From Paraburkholderia haematera (lineage in GTDB: Bacteria > Pseudomonadota > Gammaproteobacteria > Burkholderiales > Burkholderiaceae): a DNA stretch of 64,000 nucleotides. The stretch lies in the NCBI RefSeq assembly GCF_905220975.1, contig NZ_CAJNBK010000003.1:434001-498000 (forward strand). The letters are read 5' to 3'. The position numbers and the translations under genes are program-made. The stretch's first letter is position 1. Each line of letters begins with the position of its first letter. The notes beneath the pieces were generated by a model. It did not search any database. It was given only the letters and a program-made list of their open reading frames with translations, and had not been told where the DNA came from. Below, piece after piece: positions 9,530-18,969 of this stretch.

Positions 9530-9885
9530 CACTTCATCGGTCGGACGCGTCAACCTCTGCATGACTCGTGTTCGGGGCGAAATTGCTGTGGCGGAACTCG
9601 ATTGGCTTCCGGAAAATTAACCAGATATCTTCCAAGTTCGCCATTCTTTAACCATATGTCTTCCACGCTAGCGTACCGGTTTAGAAGTTGGGCCCAAATC
9701 GCCAGTCGGCCGTGGCCAGGGGTGTCCCATCGGCAGTTCATCGGCCGAAACTGACGTTGACGCCCTGCCAATCGCAGCCCATCGTACGACTGCTCTCGGG
9801 AAACGCGGAGGACTGAAGTCGACCCCAAAGGGACAGTCGCCCGTGCGCAAAGCGGCCGTTCAGATAGGCTCCATCGGGCGCTTTG
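9530..9885. other. Intergenic region with a degenerate 18-bp direct repeat
   Basis: No convincing gene lies here. TTAACCAGATATCTTCCA (9617-9634) and TTAACCATATGTCTTCCA (9648-9665) repeat with two mismatches, 31 bases apart. The rest looks unstructured, and short frames here have no recognisable product. Confidence 0.4.
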
Positions 9886-10503
9886 CTAACGAAATGCCTG
9901 CCGGATACCCAACGCAATAATGAGGCCTCCACATACGCGGTCGATCCACGCCTTCGCGCGACGATACACCGTCGCAATCACCGCGTGCGATAGAACAAGT
10001 GCGACTGCTCCGTACCAGCACGTCGCAGTCGCACCGACAGTAGCAAGCATGGCAAAGAAGGTCGGCATGGAGACGTGGGCGGGCGCTGCCGAGGAAAACA
10101 CGGCAGCATAAAAGGCGATGGACTTTGGGTTCGCGATATTTGTCACGACGCCTTGCAGGAATGCGGCACGAAAAAGCGGCGACTGCGGAGGGCGAGGTGG
10201 TGCTATTTCGCTTGCCCGTGCTGACACGATGAGCCGCAGCCCAAACCAGATCAGGTAGGCAGCGCCAGCAAGCCTAACGCCCACAGCGAGCCACGGGAAA
10301 ACGGCAAACACCATTCCGATACCGAAGATGGCGCAAGTCGCCCAGAACAGATTGACTGCCACGATTCCAGCGACAAGCGCGAGCGTATCGGAGCGTCTGC
10401 CGGAAACTGCCTTGTGAACGACTGCGACGAAGTTCGGGCCAGGTATGACGACACCTGCCGCATAGACAGAAAAAACCGTCGCAACAGCAGACGAATCGAT
10501 CAT
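9886..10503 (-). CDS. LysE/RhtB-family amino-acid exporter
   Basis: The 205-residue membrane protein has the LysE signature near its N-terminus (VIPGPNFVAVVHKAVSGRRSDTLALVAGIV) and about six hydrophobic segments, including VNLFWATCAIFGIGMVFAVF and a second half with NPKSIAFYAAVFSSA. The length is normal for the family. GGGAGA precedes ATG 10503 by about six bases. Members export basic amino acids, homoserine/threonine or cysteine derivatives; the substrate cannot be assigned. No regulator is directly attached. Confidence 0.9.
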   Translation of the reverse strand: MIDSSAVATVFSVYAAGVVIPGPNFVAVVHKAVSGRRSDTLALVAGIVAVNLFWATCAIFGIGMVFAVFPWLAVGVRLAGAAYLIWFGLRLIVSARASEIAPPRPPQSPLFRAAFLQGVVTNIANPKSIAFYAAVFSSAAPAHVSMPTFFAMLATVGATATCWYGAVALVLSHAVIATVYRRAKAWIDRVCGGLIIALGIRQAFR

Positions 10504-10599
10504 TTGTTCTCCCGGTGGAGTGTGAGTGTACGTAGCCAGGAAGCCGCTTCAACGGTTGGTATTCTGAAGCAATTTGGGATTGACCGCTGTTGGCCGATG

Positions 10600-10884
10600 T
10601 CAGTTTTCTTCTGTGCGCGGCACCCCTGATCCACCCTCGTCTTCGGATAGAAGATCGGATAGATCGGTCGGAGAGAGTTGCTTCATTTTTCTTTCGAGTT
10701 TGCGATCATACTGACGGTCGTTTGGCTCTGAACCTTGCGCCTTTCGCGCGTACTGCTGAACGAAGCGACCGAGTTCGCCAGCCAGTCGGGATTTTGTGCG
10801 TTTCGTCGTCACGTTCCATTTGCCTCGGTTCAAGTCATGCGGAAACTCTACCTGCACAATGATTGTCGACCATCTACATACCAA
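10600..10884 (-). CDS. Small conserved-looking hypothetical protein
   Basis: I do not assign a function. The frame encodes up to 94 residues; the part from about residue 20 onward (KWNVTTKRTKSRLAGELGRF, then a YARKAQG and YDRKLERKMKQLSPTDLSDLL stretch) is charged, helical in character and looks like a genuine small soluble protein of a type common in Burkholderia-group genomes. The first 20 residues are less protein-like, so the real start may lie downstream at an alternative codon. It stands alone, downstream of nothing obvious. Confidence 0.55.
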   Translation of the reverse strand: MVCRWSTIIVQVEFPHDLNRGKWNVTTKRTKSRLAGELGRFVQQYARKAQGSEPNDRQYDRKLERKMKQLSPTDLSDLLSEDEGGSGVPRTEEN

Positions 10885-11340
10885 AGGCGACTGGCCGGTT
10901 GTGGCCGGCTACTGCCTGACGCAAAACTATCCGGAAGCGGACACTCATCGGTGATACCGCGCAGCGACGAGCGTCCGCTCTGGCCGAATCGCAGTCATCC
11001 GCGTTTAGCTTGCTGTGCGCTGCGGCGAAACGGCGTAAATTGACGCTACTCGCCATCTCGCTAATCCTTTGCACAACTACTGCATGCGTTGAAATCTGGC
11101 GTGCCCCCACGACCTGTGAGAGGCTGATGCGCAAAACGACGCGCAGCAAACTGCGTGGAACGGTCTCGTGGAAAGCCGCATGCGTCGCCGCGAGAGTCCT
11201 CAATGTTCACCAGTCCGAGCAGTAATTTACCTTTCCAAAAGATTACGGACTTATTTACTGTCCGCTCCCCCGGGTCGATTCAAGAACGCCGCACAAAAAA
11301 GGAAGAATCGGCACTTATCTCCTGCCCAAGTCAAAGATTT
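10885..11340. other. Region upstream of the MFS pseudogene, no intact gene
   Basis: This stretch should hold the missing N-terminal part of the MFS gene if that gene were intact, but no frame here encodes membrane helices. Short frames overlap in several phases without recognisable products, so it looks like unrelated or degraded sequence joined to the pseudogene near 11341-11356. Confidence 0.45.
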
Positions 11341-12298
11341 ATGGTTCCCGGACCACGTGCTTTTGCGGGCATTTCGGGTGGCGTGTTGGGTTCGGTGATC
11401 ATGGCGATCGTCGGCGACGTGATCCCGGCGCAACGCCGCGGCGCCGCGACCGGCACGATCATGACTGCCTTTTCATTGGCCGCGATTGCCGGCGTGCCGG
11501 CTGGCGTGATGCTGGGCGCGCACTTCACCTGGGCCGCGCCGTTCTATTTGCTGGTCGTGTTATCGCTGCTGATCTGGGTGGCTGGCTGGCAACTCGTTCC
11601 GTCGCTGGCCGAGCATTTGGGCCACCGCAAGCCGGCGCTTGGCGAGGTGTTGCCTGATTTGTGGCGATTGTTGAGCAACCCGCGGCACATGAATGCGTTT
11701 GCGTTGACTTTCATGATGATGATTGCGCATACGGTGGTGATCCCATTTATCTCGCCGGTATTGGTCGCCAATCACGGCGTGAGCCCGGCGCAGTTGTCGT
11801 GGCTATATATGGCGGGTGGCGCGGCGACGTTCTTCACATCGCGGCGGGTGGGCCAGCTTGCTGATCGATTTGGCACGCGGCGCGTATTCCGGATTGCGGT
11901 GCTGATTTCGTTTCTGCCCGTTCTGTTCGTGACGCATCTGCCGGACTTTCCGTTCTACGCGCTGGCGATGTTTTTCCCATTTTTTTATGGTGTTGATGTC
12001 GGCGCGCATGATACCGATGCAAGCACTCCTGACGACCGTCCCGGAACCTGCGCGCCGGGGCGCGTTCCTAAGCGCCAACAGCGCGCTGCAAGCCATGGGC
12101 ACGGGGTGTGGCGCGTGGCTTGGCGGCTTGATGCTGAGCAGCTCACCGACAGGCCAGATCATGGGCTACGGAACCGTGGGATGGCTAGGCGTTGCCATCG
12201 CCCTGATCGGAGTGTTTTGGGTCTCGAGGGTCCACGGAGCGCAAAGCGCATTACCCCCTACGAGCGTACTGAGGGGCAACCCAGTCGGAGAAAGTTAA
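11341..12298 (+). pseudogene. MFS (arabinose-efflux-like) transporter, N-truncated and frameshifted
   Basis: From about 11356 the plus strand encodes typical MFS sequence (RAFAGISGGVLGSVIMAIVG, then IPAQRRGAATG) corresponding to the middle of a 12-helix transporter; the first roughly 110 residues (about three helices) are absent. The frame then breaks in a run of seven T at 11990-11996: reading six T restores FFMVLMSARMIPMQALLTTV and continues in the other frame to the stop at 12296-12298, whereas the actual frame runs on with non-family sequence to 12303. Two independent lesions argue for a dead gene, though the T-run could be a sequencing error. Confidence 0.82.
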
Positions 12299-12439
12299 AG
12301 TAACGAGCAACCAGTAACGAGCAAGCACCGCCGCAGAAGCACCGCATCGGCGCGCGCAGCGCCGCCGGAAGTATGACGCCCTTGTCACTCACGCCGAATG
12401 TGCGAGAACACAGATTCCAGATGCACCACTGCCTCCTCC

Positions 12440-12600
12440 AAGCCAGGGGACCCGCTTAAGAGTTAGCGGTTTGAGCCGCTTTCTTTGCTTACCTTTCTTT
12501 GCGGCGGCAAAGAAAGTAAGTGCCGCCCCGCACAGGGGCAACGCTAATAGACCACTAACAAAACAAGGAAAGCCCAACGCCGCAGGCAAACAACAAAACA
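12440..12600. repeat. Dispersed intergenic repeat with hairpins
   Basis: The block contains AGCGG-TTTGAG-CCGCT (12465-12480) and a perfect 10-base hairpin, CTTTCTTTGC (12495-12504) and GCAAAGAAAG (12509-12518) around a GGCG loop, then a distinct AC/AA-rich tail. It lies between the dead MFS gene and the stop of the valine operon, where it could also act as a terminator. From memory, sequences of this kind are scattered through Burkholderia-group genomes; copy number here cannot be counted from one window. Confidence 0.55.
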
Positions 12601-12613
12601 ACCCTCAACCACA

Positions 12614-13753
12614 TCACACCCCCAAAGCCCGCAGCGGATGCGTCTCCTTCCTCCACGGCGAGGCAAGAAAATACCGAACCCGTTCCGGCCGAACCTCGGC
12701 GATGGTGGCCGGCGCCCACCGGCTCTTCCGATCCTTATCGATCAACTGCGCCCGCACACCTTCACAGAAATCGCCTTCTTCGACCACCCGCTTGACGATA
12801 CCGAGCTCCATCCGAAAGCACTCTGCCAGGCTCATCTGCCGCCCGCGCAGCAATGCCTCACGCGTGACGTACAGCATCGTGGGCGAGTGCCCGACCATAG
12901 CGTCATAAGCAGCCTGCAACCACTGCCTCACTTCACGCGGCGGCTCACGCTCCAGATCGTAACGCAACGTCGCGACAATCCGCTCGATACTCGAACGCCG
13001 ATCGAAATGCCGCAGAATTAGCTGAGTAAACGGCCCCAACGCCGCATGCGGAACAACGTTGCACGGCGGCTCAAAAACCGCACGCAACGCGTCCATCAAA
13101 TCCCCCGCGTGAGACATGCACTGCAGTCGTTCTTCGAACGTTCCTAGCCACTCCGCGGGCACGCACAAATCCGCCAGTCGCAAACGCACCGCATCCGCGC
13201 CGGACAATGTGACCCCGGTGAGCCCAACATACAGTTCGACCTCCGCCGGCATCACACTCAGAAACCGCGTCGCGCCGACATCGGGCAGAAAGCCGATACG
13301 CGTCTCAGGCATCGCGATCTTGCTGCGCTCCGTGACGATGCGCAGCCGAGCCGCCTGGCCGAGCCCCATGCCGCCGCCCATGGAGATACCGTCGAGCAAG
13401 GCGACCACCGGCTTGGGAAACGTGTGCAGCGCGTAGTCGAGCCGGTATTCGTCGACAAAGAACGCGAGCCACCGGCTGTCGCCATTCTTCGCGAGCCGGT
13501 GCACCTCGCGCACGTCGCCACCGGCGCAAAAACCCTTGGCACCCGCGCCCTTCAGCACGAGGGCAACGATACCGTCGTCGGTACGGCAATGTTCGACCAG
13601 CATGGCGAGCTCGCGCACCATCGCGTGCGATAACGCGTTGAGCGCGGCAGGCCGGTTCAGCGTAATGATCGCCACGCGGTTGACCACGCGAAACAGAATC
13701 TCGCGCTCCACTTCGACGCTCGTATCGAGTGCGGCGCTCAGCAAGGCGCTCAT
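12614..13753 (-). CDS. 3-hydroxyisobutyryl-CoA hydrolase (crotonase superfamily)
   Basis: The 379-residue protein has a crotonase fold with the HIBCH-specific features: longer than enoyl-CoA hydratases, LNRPAALNALSHAMV near the N-terminus, GFCAGGDVREVH, DGISMGGGMGLGQAARLRIVTER, MPETRIGFLPDVGATRFLS, and a long C-terminal half. HIBCH frees 3-hydroxyisobutyrate from its CoA ester in valine catabolism, feeding MmsB. It is the last gene of the operon and its start overlaps the stop of the enoyl-CoA hydratase as ATGA. Confidence 0.88.
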   Translation of the reverse strand: MSALLSAALDTSVEVEREILFRVVNRVAIITLNRPAALNALSHAMVRELAMLVEHCRTDDGIVALVLKGAGAKGFCAGGDVREVHRLAKNGDSRWLAFFVDEYRLDYALHTFPKPVVALLDGISMGGGMGLGQAARLRIVTERSKIAMPETRIGFLPDVGATRFLSVMPAEVELYVGLTGVTLSGADAVRLRLADLCVPAEWLGTFEERLQCMSHAGDLMDALRAVFEPPCNVVPHAALGPFTQLILRHFDRRSSIERIVATLRYDLEREPPREVRQWLQAAYDAMVGHSPTMLYVTREALLRGRQMSLAECFRMELGIVKRVVEEGDFCEGVRAQLIDKDRKSRWAPATIAEVRPERVRYFLASPWRKETHPLRALGV

Positions 13754-14568
13754 CGACGGTTCTCCTGGTCAGCGCTCCCTGCCTGTCCAGCCTGGGTCAC
13801 CTGCCAGCGCGGCGCGCGTTTCTCGAGAAACGCATTGACGCCTTCGCGCTGATCGGCACCGTCGAACAGATCGACAAAGCGTTCCCGCTCGACCGCCAGA
13901 GCCGCCGCGCGCGGCACGCCGTTACGGCCCTGATGAATCAGCGTCTTGCTGAAGCCGACTGCTTGCGGGCTCAAAGTCGCGACGCGCGCGGCCATGGTCA
14001 GTGCGGCCTCGCGCGCCGCGCCCTTCACCACCACTTCTTCGACAAGCCCGATACGCAATGCGGTCGCCGCATCGACGCGCTCGCCGGTCAGAATCATCCG
14101 CTTGGCCCAGCCTTCGCCGACCAGCCACGGCAACGTCTGCGTACCGCAGCCGCATGGCAGCAAGCCCACCGCCGTTTCAGGCAGCGCCATCAACGCGTGT
14201 TGCTCTGCGATGCGGATATCGCAGGCCAGCGCGCATTCGAGCCCACCGCCCATCGCGTAACCGTTGATCGCGGCGATCACCACCGGCCGCGCGTTCTGCA
14301 AGGTTTCGAACGCCGCGCCAAAGCGCGTCGCCGCCGTGCGCGCAACCTCGCGATTGCCGTCAGCGAACGTGTTCAGGTCGGCGCCCGCGCTGAAGAACTT
14401 CGGGCCCTCACCCGTGATCACGATGGCTCGCACGCTCGCTTCGCCATTCAGCCGCTCGACGGTCTGCTGCAACAGCAGCAAGCCCTCTGGCGTGAACGCG
14501 TTCGCGGGGGGCCGCTTGAGCGTGAGCACAGCGACAGCGCCGTCGTGCGCGTAGTCGAGTTCGATCAT
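13750..14568 (-). CDS. Enoyl-CoA hydratase (valine pathway)
   Basis: The 272-residue crotonase shows LKRPPANAFTPEG, the oxyanion-hole segment KFFSAGADLNTFADG and GYAMGGGLECALACDIRIAE with the catalytic acid region MALPETAVGLLPCGCGTQTLP. In this operon it would hydrate methacrylyl-CoA to 3-hydroxyisobutyryl-CoA between the acyl-CoA dehydrogenase and the hydrolase. It overlaps mmsB upstream and the hydrolase downstream, each by ATGA, implying tight translational coupling. Substrate is inferred from context; the fold is certain. Confidence 0.87.
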   Translation of the reverse strand: MIELDYAHDGAVAVLTLKRPPANAFTPEGLLLLQQTVERLNGEASVRAIVITGEGPKFFSAGADLNTFADGNREVARTAATRFGAAFETLQNARPVVIAAINGYAMGGGLECALACDIRIAEQHALMALPETAVGLLPCGCGTQTLPWLVGEGWAKRMILTGERVDAATALRIGLVEEVVVKGAAREAALTMAARVATLSPQAVGFSKTLIHQGRNGVPRAAALAVERERFVDLFDGADQREGVNAFLEKRAPRWQVTQAGQAGSADQENRR

Positions 14569-15461
14569 GACGCGTCCCCGTCTTTACGATAGAGCTTGAT
14601 CACCGCTGAGAAGTCCAGACGTCCCGCGCCCTTCGTACTCATCGTCTGATAAAGCTGTTGAGCCAAAGCGCCGAGATACAGCGGTTGACGCGCGAATTTC
14701 GCGGCGTCGGTGGCGAGGCCCAGGTCCTTGAGCATCAGATCGGTGCCGAAGCCGCCGGTATAGCCGCGCGTGGACGGTGCGGTTTCGATCACGCCGGGCA
14801 TCGGGTTATACGTATCCGAACTCCAGCAGCGGCCCGTCGAAGTATTGATGATGCCGCCCAGCACTTTCGAGTCGATGCCGAGCGCCTCGCCCAGCGACAT
14901 CGCCTCGGCCACGCCTGCCATCGTGATGCCGAGCACGAGGTTGTTGCAGATCTTCGCGACCTGTCCCGTGCCGGTGTCGCCGCAATGCACGATGTTCTTG
15001 CCCATCGCCGACAACACCGGCTTGACCTGCTCGAACGCGCTCGCGCTGCCGCCGACCATAAAGGTCAAGGTGCCCGCCGCCGCGCCGCCGGTGCCGCCCG
15101 AGACGGGCGCGTCGACGAAGGTATTGCCGCGTTGCTCGGCAAGTTCGGCAAACGCCTTCACGCTTGCCGGGTCGATGGTGCTCGAATCGATGATCGTCAC
15201 GCCTTCCGCGATGCCGGCGAACACGCCGTCATCCGCTGACAGCACGCTGCGCACGTGCGCGGCTGCGGGGAGCATCGTGATGACACATTCGACGTCGGTC
15301 ACCGCTACTTTCGGGGAACTCGCCGCATTGGCGCCCGCGTCGACGAGTGTCCGCACAGCCTGCGCGTTGAGGTCGAATACGCTCACCGCGTGACCCGCCT
15401 TGAGCAGGTTGAGCGCCATCGGTGCGCCCATATTGCCGAGTCCGATAAAGCCTATTTTCAT
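14565..15461 (-). CDS. mmsB: 3-hydroxyisobutyrate dehydrogenase
   Basis: The 298-residue protein has the beta-hydroxyacid dehydrogenase signature at its start (MKIGFIGLGNMGAPMALNLL), the substrate loop DAPVSGGTGGAAAGTLTFMVGG at about residue 118, and the catalytic lysine motif GTGQVAKICNNLVL. It oxidises 3-hydroxyisobutyrate to methylmalonate semialdehyde with NAD+, the step before MmsA. AGGAG sits about eight bases before ATG 15461. Directly upstream of that ribosome site are four tandem 49-bp hairpin repeats that fill the gap from mmsA. Confidence 0.93.
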   Translation of the reverse strand: MKIGFIGLGNMGAPMALNLLKAGHAVSVFDLNAQAVRTLVDAGANAASSPKVAVTDVECVITMLPAAAHVRSVLSADDGVFAGIAEGVTIIDSSTIDPASVKAFAELAEQRGNTFVDAPVSGGTGGAAAGTLTFMVGGSASAFEQVKPVLSAMGKNIVHCGDTGTGQVAKICNNLVLGITMAGVAEAMSLGEALGIDSKVLGGIINTSTGRCWSSDTYNPMPGVIETAPSTRGYTGGFGTDLMLKDLGLATDAAKFARQPLYLGALAQQLYQTMSTKGAGRLDFSAVIKLYRKDGDAS

Positions 15462-15476
15462 GATTCGTCTCCTGTG

Positions 15477-15670
15477 TCGATGGGAGTTAGCGCTTCAGCG
15501 CTTACTCCTATCCCATGCAAAGCTGTCGATGGGAGTTAGCGCTTCAGCGCTTACTCCTATCCCATGCAAAGCTGTCGATGGGAGTTAGCGCTTTAGCGCT
15601 TACTCCTATCCCATGCAAAGCTGTCGATAGGAGTTAGCGCTTTAGCGCTTACTCCCATCCCATGCAAAGC
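15477..15670. repeat. Tandem array A: four copies of a 49-bp hairpin repeat
   Basis: Units start at 15477, 15526, 15575 and 15624, exactly 49 bases apart; the last ends at 15670. Copies 1 and 2 are identical, copy 3 differs at one loop base, copy 4 at three. Each unit can fold: GGAGT at unit positions 7-11 pairs with ACTCC at 28-32, then a T/T mismatch, then AGCGC/GCGCT closing a four-base loop, with an outer GAT/ATC pair. The array is the untranslated leader between mmsA and the mmsB ribosome site. Array B at 18970 has the same unit. Confidence 0.95.
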
Positions 15671-15685
15671 AATGGACTCGAGGCC

Positions 15686-17203
15686 TCAGCGCAGGCTGAT
15701 GGTCGTGTTGACGCCGTCGTTGACGGTGTCGTCGTCGAACCAGCGAGCCGTGACGGTTTTGGTCTGCGTATAGAACTGCACGACCTGTTTACCGTACGGC
15801 CCAAGGTCGCCGAGTTTCGAGCCGCGCGAGCCGGTAAAGCTGAAGGACGGCACGGGCACCGGAATCGGAATGTTGATACCGACCTGGCCGATATCGATTT
15901 CGCTCTGGAATTTGCGCGCCGCCGCGCCGCTTTGAGTGAAAAGGCCCACACCGTTGCCGAACGGATTGCGATTGACGAGCGCAATCGCGTCATCGAGCGT
16001 GGCGACGTTCAGCACCACCAGCACCGGGCCGAAAATTTCCTGACGGTAGATTTCCATCTCCGTGGTGACGTCGGTGAAGACCGTTGGGCCAATGAAATTG
16101 CCTTGCTCGTAGCCCTGAACCTTCACATCGCGGCCGTCGAGCGCCAGCGTTGCGCCCTCTTGCACGCCCGTTTCGATCAGGCCGAGAATGCGTTGCTTCG
16201 CGGCACGCGAGACCACCGGGCCGATGTCCGTGTTCGGCTCGTTACCCGCGTTGACCTTCAGCGTCTTCGCCTTCGCGACCAGCTCGGGGAGCCATTGCTG
16301 CGCAGCGCCAACCAGCACGACCACCGAAGTCGCCATGCAACGCTGTCCCGCCGCGCCGAAACCGGCGCCGGCCAGCGCATTCAAGGTCTGCTCGCGGTTC
16401 GCATCGGGCAGCACCACGGCGTGATTCTTCGCGCCCATCATCGATTGCACGCGCTTGCCGTGTTCGCTGCCGAGGCGATAAACATGTGTGCCGACCGCCG
16501 TCGAGCCGACGAAGGAAATCGCTTTCACCAGATCGTGCGTGCATAGCGCGTCGACCACGTCCTTGCCGCCATGCACGACATTCAGCACGCCCTTCGGCAC
16601 GCCGGCTTCAAGCGCGAGTTCGACCAGTTGCATCGTCGACAACGGATCCTGCTCGGAAGGCTTCAACACGAACGTATTGCCGCACACGATCGCCATCGGG
16701 AACATCCACAAGGGGATCATCGCGGGAAAATTGAACGGCGTGATGCCGGCGCATACGCCGATCGGCTGACGCAGCGTGTAGGTATCCACACCGCCGGCGA
16801 CGTTCTCCGCGAATTCACCTTGCTGCAAGGTGCCGATCGAGCACGCATGCTCGACCACTTCGAGCCCGCGGAAAATATCGCCTTCCGCATCGGGAATCGT
16901 CTTGCCCTGCTCGGCGCTCAAGGTCTTTGCAATGCGCGGCGAATGTTCGCGAATCAGCGCCTGGAATTTCAACATGATGCGCATGCGTGCGCCGATCGGC
17001 GTGTTCTTCCACGTCTTGAACGCGGCGTGCGCCGAGCGGATCGCCTCGTTCACCTCATCGGCTGTGGCAAACGGCACGCGTGCGAGCACCTCTTGTGTCG
17101 CCGGGTTGACGATGTCGCGCCATTCGGTGGTTTTGGACTCGACGAACTCGCCGTTGATCAGCAGTTTGACGGTGGCGGGATGGCTCGAAGCAATTGCGCT
17201 CAT
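15686..17203 (-). CDS. mmsA: CoA-acylating methylmalonate-semialdehyde dehydrogenase
   Basis: ATG 17203 (AGGAG seven bases upstream) gives a 505-residue aldehyde dehydrogenase of normal MmsA length; the upstream extension to 17293 is not protein-like. Motifs include GVCAGITPFNFPAMIPLWM, the NAD-binding FVGSTAVGTHVY, and the catalytic cysteine near residue 287 in GQRCMATS, followed by KVQGYEQGNFIGPT and QEIFGPVL. It converts methylmalonate semialdehyde to propionyl-CoA, finishing valine breakdown. It is preceded 59 bases upstream by the acyl-CoA ligase and followed by repeat array A. Confidence 0.95.
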   Translation of the reverse strand: MSAIASSHPATVKLLINGEFVESKTTEWRDIVNPATQEVLARVPFATADEVNEAIRSAHAAFKTWKNTPIGARMRIMLKFQALIREHSPRIAKTLSAEQGKTIPDAEGDIFRGLEVVEHACSIGTLQQGEFAENVAGGVDTYTLRQPIGVCAGITPFNFPAMIPLWMFPMAIVCGNTFVLKPSEQDPLSTMQLVELALEAGVPKGVLNVVHGGKDVVDALCTHDLVKAISFVGSTAVGTHVYRLGSEHGKRVQSMMGAKNHAVVLPDANREQTLNALAGAGFGAAGQRCMATSVVVLVGAAQQWLPELVAKAKTLKVNAGNEPNTDIGPVVSRAAKQRILGLIETGVQEGATLALDGRDVKVQGYEQGNFIGPTVFTDVTTEMEIYRQEIFGPVLVVLNVATLDDAIALVNRNPFGNGVGLFTQSGAAARKFQSEIDIGQVGINIPIPVPVPSFSFTGSRGSKLGDLGPYGKQVVQFYTQTKTVTARWFDDDTVNDGVNTTISLR

Positions 17204-17262
17204 GCTGGAACTCCTGTGCGGTAGCCGTGTATCGGCCGGGCAGTGACTGGGAACAAAAAGTA

Positions 17263-18954
17263 TCAACGCAGATCCGGGAAATCCTCTTCCCAATACTCGC
17301 CGGGCAGGCGCGCAGGCTCGGCCTCGCGCTCCATTTCGCGGCGCCGCAATTCGACGCGGCGGATCTTGCCGGAGATGGTTTTCGGCAGTTCGCTGAATTG
17401 CAGGCGGCGAATCCGCTTGTACGGCGCGAGCTTTTCGCGCGAGAACGCGAAGACCGCGCGCGCGAGTTCGGGACCGGCTTCATAGCCCTGACGCACGGTG
17501 ACGAACGCTTTGGGCACCGACAGGCGCAGCGCGTCGGCGCTCGGCACCACGGCTGCTTCGCCGATCGCTTCGTGTTCGATCAGCACGCTTTCGAGCTCGA
17601 ACGGACTTAGCCGGTAATCGGACGATTTGAAAACGTCGTCGGAGCGGCCGACATAGACGTAATAACCATCGTCGCGACGCAGCGCGACGTCCGAGGTGTG
17701 GTAGAAGCCGTTGCGCATGGCTTGCGCGGTGGCGTTGGCATTGTTCGCATAGCCGGTCATCAAACCGAGCGGACGTTCGGCCAACGGCAGCGAGATTTCG
17801 CCTTCGGTAACGGGGTGATCATCGGCATCGAGGAGTTCGATCTTGTAGCCCGGGAGCGGGCGGCCCATCGACCCCGGCACCACCGGTTGCCCTGGCGAGT
17901 TGCCGATCTGACAGGTGGTTTCAGTCTGGCCGAAGCCGTCGCGAATCGTGATCCCCCAAGCATGCCTGACGCGTTCGATGATCTCAGGATTCAACGGCTC
18001 GCCCGCGCCGACGATCTCGCGCAGCTTCACCGGATAGTCGGTGAGATGCTCCTGCACCAGCATGCGCCAGACGGTCGGCGGGGCGCACAGCGTGGTGACG
18101 TTGAAACGTACCAGCACGTCGAGCGTGTCTTTCGGCACGAAGCGCGGAAAGTTGAATACGAATACGCAGGCCTGCGCATTCCACGGCGCGTAGAAGCAAC
18201 TCCACGCATGTTTGGCCCAGCCGGGCGAACTGATGTTCCAATGGATGTCGTTGGGCTGCAGGCCGATCCAGTACATCGTCGACAGATGGCCGACCGGGTA
18301 ACTCAGGTGCGTATGCTCGACCAGCTTCGGCTTCGAAGTGGTGCCTGACGTGAAGTACAGCAGCAGCGGATCGCTGGCGTGCGTGACGCCGTCCGGTGTG
18401 AATTGCGGCGATGCGTCATAAGCTGCGGCTAGATCGATCCAGCCGTCGCGTGGCGTGCCCACCGAGATGAGGGTGAGCGGCACGTCGAGTGCGTCGAACT
18501 TGGCCAGCTCCGCGCTATCGACCACCGCGAACTGCGCGCCGCCGATCTGCACACGGTCGCGCACGTCGTCGGCGGAAAGCTGGGTGGTGGCTGGCAGCAC
18601 GATCGCACCGAGCTTCATCGCCGCGAGCATCACGTCCCAGAGTTCGACGCGGTTCGGCAACATCAGCAGCAACCGGTCGCCGCGCCCCACGCCGAGACCG
18701 CGCAGGAAATTCGCCATGCGCGACGATCGTTCCGACATCTGCGCGTAGGAAAGGCGCAAGCCCTCGCTTGCCGGATCGTCGACGATCCACAGCGCCGGGT
18801 TGTCGTTGTTTCGCGCGACCACGTCGAAGTAGTCGAGGGCCCAGTTGAATTCGCCTGGCGTCGGCCACACGAATTCGCGGTAGGCGCGGTCGTAGTCGGT
18901 TCGATGGCGCAATAACAGGTCGCGCGCTTCGAGAAAGCCCTTCGCTACAGTCAT
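17263..18954 (-). CDS. AMP-forming acyl-CoA synthetase (medium-chain/MACS-like)
   Basis: The 563-residue enzyme has the adenylation motifs LYFTSGTTSKPKLVEHTH (P-loop, about residue 185), IRDGFGQTETT and YYVYVGRSDDVFKSSDYRLS, with the C-terminal lysine in PKTISGKIRR. The N-terminus (FNWALDYFDVVAR) resembles medium-chain acyl-CoA synthetases of the ACSM type. In this operon it could activate isobutyrate or another short branched acid for the acyl-CoA dehydrogenase; that substrate is inferred. AAGGAG precedes ATG 18954, and the leader just upstream carries repeat array B. Confidence 0.85.
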   Translation of the reverse strand: MTVAKGFLEARDLLLRHRTDYDRAYREFVWPTPGEFNWALDYFDVVARNNDNPALWIVDDPASEGLRLSYAQMSERSSRMANFLRGLGVGRGDRLLLMLPNRVELWDVMLAAMKLGAIVLPATTQLSADDVRDRVQIGGAQFAVVDSAELAKFDALDVPLTLISVGTPRDGWIDLAAAYDASPQFTPDGVTHASDPLLLYFTSGTTSKPKLVEHTHLSYPVGHLSTMYWIGLQPNDIHWNISSPGWAKHAWSCFYAPWNAQACVFVFNFPRFVPKDTLDVLVRFNVTTLCAPPTVWRMLVQEHLTDYPVKLREIVGAGEPLNPEIIERVRHAWGITIRDGFGQTETTCQIGNSPGQPVVPGSMGRPLPGYKIELLDADDHPVTEGEISLPLAERPLGLMTGYANNANATAQAMRNGFYHTSDVALRRDDGYYVYVGRSDDVFKSSDYRLSPFELESVLIEHEAIGEAAVVPSADALRLSVPKAFVTVRQGYEAGPELARAVFAFSREKLAPYKRIRRLQFSELPKTISGKIRRVELRRREMEREAEPARLPGEYWEEDFPDLR

Positions 18955-18969
18955 CGTCGTCTCCTTGTG

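Noticed and set aside
9550-9977. Small minus-strand frames between etfA and lysE
   Set aside because: They overlap one another and the end of lysE, show no domain, and have no ribosome site.
10874-11225. Short frames on both strands before the MFS remnant
   Set aside because: No recognisable product and no membrane helices expected of the missing transporter half.
12389-12601. Minus-strand frame of 70 residues with a KKGKQRKR stretch
   Set aside because: It is translated from the dispersed hairpin repeat and has no start-site support; such frames are typical annotation noise.
15477-15670. The 49-bp repeat array as a CRISPR
   Set aside because: Units are contiguous with no variable spacers, so it is a simple tandem array.
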